DNA of 46,080 bases from Irineochytrium annulatum (Eukaryota > Chytridiomycota > Chytridiomycetes > Chytridiales > Chytridiaceae): contig JADGJL010000085.1 of the NCBI GenBank assembly GCA_027600665.1, forward strand, positions 1 to 46,080, in the 5' to 3' direction. This document shows, piece by piece, positions 11,566-22,898 of the stretch (its first letter is position 1; each line of letters starts with the position of its first letter). The notes under the pieces are model-generated. The model was given only the letters and a program-made list of their open reading frames with translations. It was not told the DNA's origin and ran no database searches. The translations under genes were made by a program, and so were the position numbers.

Positions 11566-12312
11566 TTGCGCAAAGATTGTAACGCCAACAAAGAAAACGT
11601 GCATGTTTGCACCCTGCCATAGAGATTACCGAAAGTAATATAGTCACTCGCTCTCGCACCTTGACATGAAGTAGGCATTGTGAACTGAGCAGTAATCTGA
11701 CAAATATATTTGAAGTACGCGATTAACGACTCCGTCGTTCTTCGCTAGCCTGAGTGATATCCAATATTTTCTGAAAGGATTCTTCCCAGTATCAACGAAA
11801 ACAGAGAGAATCTACTGATATGATGGCTGCCATGATTCCCGTTCCACAGCTTGCTTCTGTCTTCTCGACACAGAACAGCGTGGATTGCCACACCTTGGGT
11901 TCTATTAAGTTTTCCGCCGCCCGCCTCGTATTCTCAACAGTGGCAGTAGAGGTCAGGAGTGAAAATGTAAGTTACAAACCTTAAAATCGATTTTGAGGAC
12001 CTGTACTCGTCGCAAAAAAACATCCTGTCGACAAGCCGATGCCTTGCAACCATCGATCGGAATTTCTCCTAGGCCGGGTTGCCACGGAGTCTTTCACGTC
12101 CCTGATCCCCAGACGACAATGCTTCCTGGGTTCTTCCTCACCAACTTGTTGACGAGGTAGTCTCCGGCCTTCTGTACCTTCACATATCGCTCGAACCTAT
12201 GTGGTTCACAACATAGAACTCAACCTGAGTAATCTCGTCTTATTCACAAATCTGGAACACGTCATCATTCCCATCACATCTGAGCTCACAACTGGGCAAC
12301 CCGTTGACCAGG
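11566..12312. other. Intergenic region upstream of cystathionine gamma-synthase
   Basis: 747 nt with no recognisable gene. A 49-codon stretch starting at 11820 (MMAAMIPVPQ) runs into a GTAAGT-type donor at 11967. It could be spliced to an AG near 12072, which would close it with a stop soon after. This may be an upstream ORF or noncoding leader exon, or chance. Confidence 0.35.
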
Positions 12313-14346
12313 ATGTACGAACTGGGCGAGTCCATTCCTCCACACAACCGCAATGGTGCATACTGCTGGGAGTCTCAAGGATTGCGCTCTAAATTCGTTG
12401 TTTAGCCGTCTCAGTATCATTGCCGACATGGGATTCGAATATCAAGTACGAGGAAGGGGACAAAGCGGTGCATGCTGCTTTAAAGAGTGGCTATCCTCGC
12501 TTCGTGTATCATCCTGCGGTAAAGAAGGTAGGTGTTTTGGATTTGGGACTGTTAATTTACGTTATTAGCTTTGCGAGTTGTGCGAAAAGAAGTTTGCGCG
12601 ATCATCCCCGGATCGTGAGAGGTGTCTGCTATTCCCTTCTCGTCGGACTGCAAGGGAGTGTCAGGACTTTATCAAAACCTACAGCAGCCGGACCGGGCAC
12701 AACCGGGCCGCGACGCCGACACATTCACCACCGTTTGTCCGCACGGTGGAGCTCCTTATGTCGCCGCAGCATCAGACGAGCTCGCCGGAAGCTATAACAC
12801 CGGTCGCTGATAAGCCGTCTGTTCTTCATATTATTATCTTCCCAGAGAGTTTAAGTGCGGTTGCGAAGCTGTTTTGGCAGCACACCGGGGAGGGCATCTC
12901 TTCGAGATTTGCATACTATTGCTTGAATTTGTGGGAATCAAATGAGCGGAGCAACGATTTCTCTACCTCGACGGCCGGTGGCAACCCTCACTACTTGCAG
13001 CCTGAGTTCCGGCCCATCGAGCAGAAGTCTCGCCAGGACGATGCGCATAATCGGTGGATGTCTGGAGAGGTTGAAAACTTCGTAGAGGAGCGATATGGCA
13101 GAAATATGAATTACGAACGGGTGACTCTAGCGCGGAACTTATTGAAGCTAAGAATATCTGGGATCATAGGAGATGGAGATGTTTTGCAGCACACAAACAC
13201 CTCAAAGCCTGTGAATAACGTGGTAGACGATTCTGTTCCGAACTCGCCTAAGTTCAGAGGCATTGAAGAGGTTGGGCCACAGAATGTTTTTCTTTTTCCA
13301 TCTGGGATGAGCGCCATATATAACGCACATCGGTTAGTGCGCGAATTAAAGCCTGGGTTGAAAAGTGTGCAATATGGCTTTTGCTATCTCGACACCTTGA
13401 AGATACAAGAGCGATTTGGGTCGGGCTGCTACTTTCTCGGGAACGGGACGGAGGAGGAGTTAAACAACTTCGAGTCGGAAGTTTTACGGTCAAAACGTGA
13501 CCAAATATCCTCGCTGTTCTGCGAATTTCCTTCGAACCCTCTGCTGAAGTCGGTGGATTTACGACGGATACGAAAGCTAGCAGACGAGTATGACTTCTTG
13601 GTCGTTATCGATGAAACCATTGGCAATTTTGTGAATGTGGCCGTTCTGGAGTGGGCCGATATCGTCGTTTCGAGCTTGACTAAAATATTCAGCGGGGACT
13701 GCAACGTAATGGGCGGAAGGTACGAAACATTTAGCTGTTGACCTACAGTGTGATCGAGATCTAATCGTTTGTAGTATGGTGGTAAACCCCGGCTCCCCGC
13801 ACTTCAAAGCGATTACGCAGGGCTTGGCAAATCTGTATGAAGATACCGTTTGGTGGGAAGACATTTTGTTTTTGGAACGAAACTCAAGGACGTTTGTCCA
13901 ACGAATTCAGACCATCAACGCGAACGCATTGATGCTGGCGAACTTGCTATCGTCTCATAAGAATGGTGGAAGCATTTTATTTTGTGCGGTATTAATTCCT
14001 CTTAGTATCAACTGTTTTTTATCCTTCGCTGACTACGACGCAAATATACGATGTTTATCGAAGGCCATCAGGCGGATACGGCGGGCTGCTATCAGTGATA
14101 TTTCAGACGGAATCGGACGCGGCAGATTTTTACGACAAGTTACATGTTGCAAAGGGACCGTCCTTGGGTACGAATTTCACGTTGGCTAGTCCGTACACTA
14201 TATTAGCGCATTATGGAGAGCTGGAGTGGGCGTCGACGTATGGGGTAGAGCGCCGGCTTATCCGCATTAGCGTCGGCTTGGAGCCGGAGACAGAGCTTAA
14301 GCGGCTTATAACTGATGCTTTAAGTCAAATCGGCGATAAAGCATGA
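12313..14346 (+). CDS. STR2: Cystathionine gamma-synthase, fungal Str2/Met-7 type (PLP enzyme)
   Basis: PLP-dependent enzyme joining cysteine to an O-acylhomoserine to make cystathionine, the first step of transsulfuration towards homocysteine. Exons 12313-12355, 12406-12527, 12569-13719, 13775-13965 and 14006-14346; 615 residues. The fungal-type N-terminus is clear: [40 protein letters not shown] and [16 protein letters not shown]. The catalytic fold shows [44 protein letters not shown] and the PLP-lysine site [12 protein letters not shown] (about K427). The C-terminal part has [19 protein letters not shown] and [11 protein letters not shown]. The roughly 300-residue N-terminal region before the fold is typical of the fungal enzyme and unlike bacterial MetB. 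Introns are 40-55 nt. Confidence 0.92.
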
Positions 14347-14520
14347 GGCTGACTTGTTAGTGGCCCGATCATAGGGGCCCGTAGGACAATTGGCGGAACC
14401 AAATGATCGACGAAGGCAGTCCCATTTCAGATACCGTTATGTAGCATTTTCCCATAGCATTTGTTGCATTAATTAGCACATTTTATGTGCTACGTTCTCA
14501 AGTCTACGTTTCATCGTCGT

Positions 14521-14841
14521 CTATTGAATGAACAGGTGTAAGAAAGGACGCTTTAGCAGGGCGAACAGTGACACCGCGGTCTCGAGATCTATTTGACTGG
14601 CAATAACCGCTTGCTGTCCATCGGCGTCCAAATACGACAGCTTGATGTCGTCCCACCGCTCCAAATTGTGGTTGCATTGCGAATTCTCTACAAAGCTACG
14701 CATTTTCTTCTTAAGGTCGTCGACGGTAGTATATTTGCTCAATTGCACAATCTCTGTTCGGTCTCTCCAAAAAACCTGTTGCCTCTTAGACGCGAGCAGG
14801 CTCCGTGATCCCACCTTGTAGAAAACCGCGTTAATCGTCAT
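14521..14841 (-). CDS. Small single-domain PB1 protein
   Basis: Intronless reading frame of 106 residues that appears to be a free-standing PB1 domain, a fold that pairs with other PB1 domains through basic and acidic faces. The second half has the acidic OPCA-type motif (YLDADGQQAVIASQIDLETA). The first half has basic residues where the partner surface would be (LLASKRQQVFW, DDLKKKMRSF). The arrangement resembles the PB1 of NBR1, p62 or Bem1, but no SH3, PX, ZZ or UBA domain follows; a stop comes directly after FLHLFIQ. It converges on the cystathionine gamma-synthase gene (174 nt between stops) and is head to head with the coiled-coil gene (73 nt between starts). The partner is unknown. Confidence 0.62.
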   Translation of the reverse strand: MTINAVFYKVGSRSLLASKRQQVFWRDRTEIVQLSKYTTVDDLKKKMRSFVENSQCNHNLERWDDIKLSYLDADGQQAVIASQIDLETAVSLFALLKRPFLHLFIQ

Positions 14842-14914
14842 TGCAAGAGGATCAATCGTCGTCGATGATGAATGAAAGACAAAATTTGACGACCTCCTCA
14901 GTGGAGATCAAGCA
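14842..14914. promoter_or_regulatory. Very short divergent promoter, PB1 protein / coiled-coil protein
   Basis: 73 nt between two opposing start codons. The + strand leader has a short ATG-rich stretch (GATGATGAATG at 14862-14872). No TATA or other known element is evident. The call is positional and depends on both gene models. Confidence 0.4.
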
Positions 14915-17834
14915 ATGAAGGGCCTCTCCAAACCACTTCCGCCCATCCCCAATCCCAACGATCTTCGCCATGACGCGCTGGAATTGACAACGACCAATTC
15001 GGAGCTCTTGCTGGACGCCGCCTTGAGACCGACTTCTAAGATTTCGACGGTCGCAGATGAGAAGCGAGCTCACGGGAAGGAGTGCCTTATCCCGCCTTCC
15101 GAAGACATAGCGCTTTCCGCTGAGCACCGGCACCACGCTCATCATCATCAACGTGAGCCCCAGAATTTTGAAAACGCGCCGTCGGAGCTGGATTCTGTGG
15201 ATAAATATCATGAGGACGTGGAGCCGATGCTTGTGTCGCTGAGAGTCTGCAAGCAGTGCCAGACGAACTTGATGACCGCCTTTGACCACTGTCTGTCGCG
15301 TCATGGTACAACGGCAAATCTTGATTCCATACACCAAATAGATGAGGTCGCCGACGCAAAACAGCTTACGGAACCGCCGTACTTCGAAGTCATACGTGAT
15401 CCAACGAAGCAGCTGAACACGGTTTATGATGACATGACGCATAAAGTGGAAAAAGACCGTCATGTCTTCGCTCAGACCAAGTTTGGGGCGAAGGGTGTGG
15501 ACACGACTAGGATTAAAACTCGGACCGAGCTGGGAAATCCTGCAAATTTTTTCGTGGGGGGTCTCTACAAACGGAATCTGGAGGCGAAAGACAGGGAAAT
15601 AAAGCTCTTGAGAGAGCAGCTTTATGACCGCACGCTGGGTGAGAAACGGGAGCATACGAATGTCGAGAAATTGAAAATAGCCCTGAACCGATCCATGAGA
15701 TACTACATGTATGCGGAGGAATGGCAGTCAAGTGAAAGTGCCAAGTTGCAACAAGATGTCCGTTATCTTAAAGCGGAAATGTCCTCGCTGATGGCGTTTC
15801 TAATTAACTCCGAGGAAGAGAAGAGAATGGTAACGTGAGTTGAAAGCGCACCGCGCTATTAACAAACTCTGTCAGCTGCTAGATCAAATGGAGGCGTTAC
15901 GCGAGAATGGTCGGCAAAAGGACGCAAAAATCAACGAGGTGGAGCAGCAGAAGGGACAGCTTAAAGCGAAGCTACATGACTCGTTTAAAGAATTTCTCGT
16001 AATGAGCGAGACAATTACGCGTTTAAAACGGGAGGCCGAGCACGGGTCTGATACAATCATCAGTCGGAATGAGATTCTTCAGAGAAATCTGGATAAGCTG
16101 TCACGAGATTTTGAAAGAAATGTGCAAGAGTTGGCGTTGTCTCAAACGCGGGTTAAGGAGCTTGAGTTTGAGTTGGAGGAAATTGTACTCCAGTTTAATA
16201 TAACAGGGGAGGCCAAACGATCAGCAGAGGATCTCAACGTCAAACTCACATCAGAACTTGATGCCGTTACGAAAGAGTATCAGCAGCTGAAGAGAAGCTA
16301 TGATAATATATGTCAGCACGCAGCCACAGTTGAATCAGAGCTACGAGAAGCTTCGCAAGAATACGCCAAAACGAAGTCCGAGCTGCAGACCAAGACGGCC
16401 GAACTCGCCAACGAGCTTTCGTTGATCAGTGTGGTGAAGAAGGATTTGGAGACCTCGCTGAAGTTTGCAAAAACGGAGATAGAGAAGCTTTCTTCCGCCT
16501 TGAAATCCTTAACGCGGTCGAAAGATCAGCTGGAACAAGCTTTTCGTACTGCGGTCCAGAAAAGCGATAAAGAGATTGTGAATCGGGAAGAGAAAGTAGC
16601 CGAACTAGTATCCCTGCGAGGAGAGGATTCGAAGATCATCAAAAAGCTGCAGGAACAAAAGGAGCAGCTGATGTTTCAAGTCACTGACCTTCAAAATAAT
16701 CTCGACCGCGAAATTGGGAATGTAAACATCTTGACCTTCGAACTTGCCCAAGTGAAGAGAACAAGTGAAGAGCGCACAACTCTACTCGAAGAGCAAGTGG
16801 AAAAGCTCACCGCTGCAAAGATCAACCTAGCGAATGACAAGCGCCAGCTGTCGGACAAGATCAGGCTTGTTCGGTCAGAGCTTAAAAAGAAGGAAGAAGA
16901 ATGCGACGATTTGCAAAGAAACTTCGCCGCGCATCGTCACAGCTCCGCGACGACGGAGAGCACGTTGAGAAAAGAGCTGGAAGACTTGAACCACGCGCAT
17001 ACCGACCTCATACGAGAGCATAATAGCCTCGAGCAAAAGCAGACACTTCTGATTGAAACCAACGTCGAGCTTTCCATGTCTCAAGATTCACTCCGGAAGA
17101 CCCAGGCGCAGCTTCAGCAGCAACTTCAGTTGACCAAAGAAGAGAATCAAAGATTATCGAAGGATAATCAGCGATTGGGATCGAGCGAGACGGAGGCGAT
17201 AGTGGAGAAGAATGAAATGAAAATCCATCTTGACTCGGTCTTGCTAAAGATGGACGAGATGAAGCAGATGATTGGACAGGAGAGAAGCGAAGCATCGGTA
17301 TCGCTCAAAGAGGCAAACGAACAAATAGCCCGGATGACGACGGAGTTGTATCAGCTCACCGAGGATGGGAAGCAACTGGATGCCTTATGCAAACTCTTGA
17401 AGGAAGCGGTCGAGCGGCTCGAGCTAGAGCTGGCTGAAACGAAAGCAATCCTTGAGGCGGAGTCGCTCAACAAGGAACAATTCGAGATACATTGCTATGA
17501 GCTAAGGCAAGCCCTCAACACCGAGAGACGGCTAAGACTTGAGCTGGAGAGAATGCATGGTCGCATAGATAAAAGAGCTGCGGAAAGGGTGTTGGAGAAG
17601 CTGAATGCCATGAAAATTCGGGATCGGAAAATGAATGACCTTTCGAAGTCGATGAAGATTGAATACAATCGACTCAAGGCAATTAGCACAATGTTGCCGG
17701 AGGACAAGGATCTTGTTGTTATAGAGGGCCCTGACATACCGCAATTTCCTCCTGGCGGGGCTCGTACAATGTCCAACCGACAGGAGCACAAAGCCGACAT
17801 CCGCGTGACGGCTACAAGGCTCACCGCGGAGTAG
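14915..17834 (+). CDS. Large uncharacterised coiled-coil protein (957 aa)
   Basis: Two exons, 14915-15829 and 15876-17834, joined across a 46-nt intron with a clear ATTAAC branch-site-like sequence. I do not recognise the family. The first 170 residues are low in heptads, begin MKGLSKPLPPIPNPND and include a cysteine pair (CKQCQTN). From about residue 205 (GGLYKRNLEAKDREIKLLRE) to near residue 920 the protein is almost continuous heptad repeats rich in Glu, Lys, Gln and Leu. A conserved-looking block, SMRYYMYAEEWQ followed by YLKAEMSSLMAFL, sits around residues 265-300. Such long coiled coils are common in flagellar, basal-body, centrosomal and tethering proteins. In a zoospore-forming fungus a flagellar role is reasonable but unproven. 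No membrane or signal segment is visible. The ATG at 14915 is the first in frame. Confidence 0.8.
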
Positions 17835-18156
17835 ATTTTACCTTGTATCTATTGTATTTATTCTATTTACGAAATTGCTTTATCATTTTGCATTAACTCC
17901 TCAGTGACGGCGACAAGTTCTCGATAACCTACGCTTCGTTATTAACGTGGATTATTGCTGTACATACCTTTGCATCCCGTATTGAGTAAGGCCGTTTTCC
18001 AATTGCTCATTAAGTGCGTATTTTCATTTAAAATAGTGGAGATCGTTGCACAATCCATTAATAAACTTGACAGTAACAGTGTCCATTGATAACAGCTTGC
18101 CTCCATTGTACAGTCGATCAGATACCTGTGTAATGTTTAACACGAGTAATGGAAAG
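17835..18156. other. AT-rich spacer between convergent coiled-coil and RIC1 genes
   Basis: 322 nt between two stop codons facing each other. It is AT-rich, with no ORF of interest on either strand; presumably both 3' UTRs. No structured RNA is apparent. Confidence 0.45.
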
Positions 18157-21100
18157 CTAAACTTGCGTAATCTCATCAACGTCCGCCTTTTTCACAACAT
18201 TCTTCCTTGCGTATGAGTTTCCTGCAGGACGGGGCGACAACGGGCCCATTTCGTTTTGAGTGATAGGCACGGGTACGTGAAGACCGGCGGGCGCGGACTT
18301 CGGCCCATGCGTTCGCGTTTCGACGTTCGTCGCAACTTGTAGTGGTCGGACGACATACCCGAGCTCTGAATGTTCAACGGACCAGGAAGCTGGCAACTGT
18401 CCCGCATCAACCTCATTCATCGGCGTGGCCGCGAGCGTTCGTCGTCGCTGCGTTGATACTGTCGAGAGGATAGCAGCAACCATAGCACCGTGATCATCTG
18501 TGATTTACATAAGGAAGACGTTGAAGAACCCACGTCACCTGGCAAACTCCAACCAAATTGATCGTGTATCAACAAAAATGCCCGGGTCATGTCATGAATA
18601 TTTGCTGATCGGTTCCTATCGAGTAAAAGAAGGGGCAATTAGACCCATAATACAACGAAGCTTACTTTTCCCTCTTAAGCCACTTCGGTAATGGGAACGA
18701 GAGCATCCGCGAAAGGCGGCCCAGGGACTTTATCCTCTGCTTTGTCAGCAACGTTCGCGCATGCTTGCTGATGAGGATTTCCAGGTGAAACTAACGAGCG
18801 CTAATGTTAGAAGTAAGTAGCCATAACGAACCATCCCTTACCAGAGTCTCCCCCGCATTCGCTTGATTCCTGCCATTCTATTAGAAAAGGTACAAGTAGC
18901 AACGGACAAACCGTGCTGGGTCTATCGGAAAGCTAGCTGAATCCATTAAAGCATATTTGGCCATTGTAGATTGTATCATTTCATTAAGATTCACACCATC
19001 GGATCCTTAACAGCGTTAAGATTACCGTGTAGCAAAAGCTGGACACTACCTTCGATGGATGCGAAGAAGCGGATTAGTTCCTTGCCAATCTTTAATGAAT
19101 TAGTTTGACGGGCGCCTAAAGTAAACACCTCGAAGTCTTCAAGCTCAAACGCCCTTTCCAGTAAGTCAACGGCCAGCTAGCAAATATGAGAGCTGTTAAA
19201 TCGGAATTATCTACCTTTCCGCTGACTGATATTGGTTCTAATGTTTGAATTATTATCAGGTACGACGTCGCAGTACCGAGCGAAGCGTTCTCTAAACATG
19301 TCTGAGCATTTTAGCGCTTCGCCGTGATTTGTTGTCGTACATGAAATAAACCCTTCGGATCGCCCACAATCGAGAAAAAATATTCCCACACCGCAACTTC
19401 TGTTTTCCTCGCGCACTGAACAATCACATCCAGGTAATTTGGGAAATGCTCCAGAAACTTCACGACTCGTGGCAATATTGCAGCTATTTTCCGGCGTCAA
19501 TGGAAGAATAATACAAGCAAAATTACTTTCTGCGAAGCCCAAGTACTTTTCAGCCTCTTCGTCAAGAACTTGGTGGGTTAAAACTTCTAAAGCGTGGCTA
19601 AAGTATTCTAGATGTCGATACGCGCCAGCAAATTCAACTGCTCGCGTCTCCATATTTCTTTGAAGCAAATGGCGAATGATGCAGTGGATAAAAAGTTGAG
19701 TCTATAACGTAGGTGGATTCAGGAACTGAAATCAGAGTCCAATCTAAACCTTTGTTTCAATCCGGAAGATCGGGCATTGGAAAATGCTCCTCGTCGACAG
19801 CCGCTGGTCAACACCAAAGATAACACCGCGATCCAGCATGACAGCTTCCAGAACATTAGAGAAATTTATTGCCAGGAAAACCTTACATAGCACATAAAAG
19901 TCGGTGTTCATCCGAATATATTCTTCCGGTTTATAATCGGTGCGGTCTTTTTCAAAGTTTATCCACAGCTGTCGGATTTAACAATGGCACCAATAAGTAA
20001 GCCATTACTTTCACGCCAGAGCCGTCCATCGCCCATAGCGATGTAGCGAGCTGGGTTGCATTACGTGAAATCCAGAAGAACTCGATTTTATCGGACAGAC
20101 CCAAGTGCTCCCAGCCTCCATCTGTCTTGAAACGACTCAGACAGAGCAGAAGGTAAAACTAATTACCAACTCCCTCAGCTCGCTCAACTCGCCACACTTC
20201 AAAATGACGATGGGAGCTTTCTTTAGCACTTCGACTGAAGAATACGAGGCATCTATAACATCACAGTCAGCCGCATCAAAGGCGCTGTCAGCCAAACTAT
20301 CTGAAACAGGAGGGTTCCACGCTATTGATTGAACCGAAAAAGGGTTTGCCACGACACCGTCGAGTAAAATCTGTTGATGCAATTCCAGTACTATCCTTTG
20401 TTCTGTGTAACGCTTAGCAAACGCGAACAAGGAAAGGGCAAAGAGACACGGGGCAGGATAAACGCCGAAAACACTGGGGCCCAAAGCGGGGAAAGAAAAA
20501 GGGATCATTGCATGTAGCTCGCAAAGCTTACGTGCGGATAAATGGAACGAAAAGAATCTTAAGACATTGTCCCCGGTAAAAATGAGGAGATTCCCTCCAA
20601 GGCTTGTCATGGTGATAACGATATCAGCCATCGGCTCGCTGTAAAGGCACCGTACGTCCAGATTTGCCTCCCTTGAGAAGAACTTTAGCTAAACGATGGA
20701 CGCATTAACGCTCTCATCCAACGAAAACGAAGACAAACATCGTGGTCCAGACTTGTTGTATCCTCCGTAGCAGCAATTATGACGTCTTCAAACCAAAGTA
20801 TTCCGCCACTCGTGACAGCAAAGCTTTGCTCTTGAACCTCGTTCCCGAACAGCTTCCAGCGATTGGTCACTGTGCTATAATGGGCGAGCCCTCGGCGGCC
20901 CGCGATGGCTATATATTGACCCGTCGGATTCATCGCCGCATACTACGCAGAAAGTTTAGCAGTACTCCGCATTACGAAACTTTTACCCGAATTGGCCAAT
21001 TTCCAGATATGTACATTATGGGTATCTTTCAGAAATAAGGTCGATCAGACAGGGATGTTGTACCTGGACGGACTCCCATTGCATTAAATCCACGTTCATG

Positions 21101-22832
21101 GGATTAAAATCCGCGGCGTTTCCTTCGTATAGTAGTAGGCGGTCGTCGGAGCATAACAAAACCTTTTGAACATTTTCCTGCAAGTTCCATATTTAGCCTT
21201 GTCAGCCTTAAGCAAACGCGCAGTTACCATACTTAAGGACCGAATAAGCGACGACTGCACAAACGGTATCACACAGATTTCTGATAGTCGATGAGGTATG
21301 GAACGCAAGGGAGGTCGCTAAATACCAGAGTTTTTTGGCAACTTGGGGAGGACGAAGATTTCATAGGAGCCCCACAAGATGTTCAAGATGCCGTGTGCGA
21401 AAAAATCAGAATGAACGCTGTCCTCCGAAACCGTGCTCATTATAACCCTTCCAAAAACGCTCCACACGGTGACGCCACCATTTTCCCAACCGACAGCGAG
21501 AGCCGTGCCCTCTGGAGACCACTCTAACGTCGAAACGGGCCCCATCTGAGATTGCCGGTGCGCGGACCCAGGATCCAAGGATAGGCGGTGGGAAAATCGT
21601 AACTCGGAACGATCGTCTGAAAGACTGTAAACGCAAATTTGCCCCCTGATGTGATATATATTAGCCTAGCCTGGCTGGTACGTAGGTCGGTCATACGTTA
21701 CGTCGCCAACGGCTATCAACAGATATCTTGAGTTAATCGCAATAGCCGATGCCCTTTCTTCGTCGCCCGCGACGTTGTAAAAGCAAAGACCAACCCACGT
21801 ATGGGAAGGCAAAGTGTCGTCGTCGGCATGACCACTACCTGACTCTTCGGAGAGTCGGCCACGTTCTGGTTGCGTAGGGGTGACAAGCTGCCCTTCGCCG
21901 TTTTCGACAACATCGAGGGCGATCCGTTGCGTTACATAGCTTCTCCCATCGGATGTAAACCAAGCAAATAAATCCATTTCGGTGTTCGTGGCGATGCCAA
22001 CAATGCCTAAACCAGTTTGAATCAAAACAGTCCCTGCAATCCATACCTTCGTTAAGATCGTCATGGAACTCGAGTTCTGACAACGACAGCGTGGTGTCCG
22101 AGTTTACAACGCCGGCCCATGAGAGGGACAGGATGGAGGGCGAATCGATTGTGCAAAGAAGCAGCTCCTCCGACAACCCAAGACCACATCGGATCCCGGT
22201 ATCTATCTCAAGGGCCATTTTGAACCGAAGGGAAACCGACGGCACGCCAAGGCGTTCTCCTGGGCCGGACACAAAGTGGTGAGGTGTAAAAAAGTGGAAC
22301 TCCAGCCCTTTGGTGGACTCCGGCAGAAGATCATAAAAGTGAAGAAATCCTTTATTCGTCTGTGCATATGATGTGAGTTTCCCAAGTATACTAATCCACC
22401 GCAGGAATATACGGACCACAACTACGAGCGCGGACGAGTCCGGCTTCCAAATAACGTCCATGTTTTCGCCATCCTCGGCAATCGTCAGCTCCGACCTGAT
22501 CACTTTGGAGATCATAACATGGGGCTTATCGAAGAATCAGCCCGACGGCTCATGAATCAAAGGAATACCCTGGCCGACCACAGATAAACCGTGTTGATGG
22601 TCAGAGCAACGAAAAGGGTGCCATAAAAACTCGGTCGAATAACGGTGAGGTACGGTGGAGCCATGGGCTGCGCATCTCCTTTCAGTGGTTGCTCAGCAGC
22701 AACGGAAGAGATCAAAGACTCGCGATCAGGGCCACCGTCGGTCACTTCGACTCCAGACGATACGTCACGATCCCACTCCGCGCGCATAGTTCTCGCTGAC
22801 AAAGTCTTTAACGGGCCGTTAAAGAAGATCAT
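18157..22832 (-). CDS. RIC1: RIC1 homologue, subunit of the Ric1-Rgp1 exchange factor for Ypt6/Rab6
   Basis: Ric1 with Rgp1 activates Rab6/Ypt6 at the Golgi for endosome-to-Golgi traffic. The gene has well over ten exons. The first are 22569-22832, 22417-22524, 22047-22359 and 21682-22006, then one starting at 21645. The N-terminal propeller shows [42 protein letters not shown] and [18 protein letters not shown]. The hallmark block [20 protein letters not shown], then [13 protein letters not shown], lies at 20850-20930. Further on are [62 protein letters not shown] and the C-terminal helical part ([20 protein letters not shown]). The last exon ends ADVDEITQV. One step near 21321-21355 needs a weak GTCCTC donor to skip an in-frame stop. 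The family call is very secure; the middle exons are only approximate. Confidence 0.9.
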
Positions 22833-22898
22833 CGCGATGTGAGGCTGTCCAGTCCACGTTGTTGGTAGTAATGTTTCAGTTCAAGCCTCTTTGTGAAA
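22833..22898. promoter_or_regulatory. Very short divergent promoter, RIC1 / glycerophosphodiesterase
   Basis: 66 nt between two opposing start codons. It contains an upstream ATG at 22871 that opens a 12-codon ORF running to 22909, overlapping the diesterase start (22899) in another frame. That would be expected to reduce initiation at the main start if it lies in the mRNA. Confidence 0.5.

Noticed and set aside
2300..22832. Functional cluster of Rab regulators (Sec2-like and RIC1 in one window)
   Set aside because: They are 14 kb apart, act on different Rabs and are separated by unrelated housekeeping genes; coincidence is the simplest reading.
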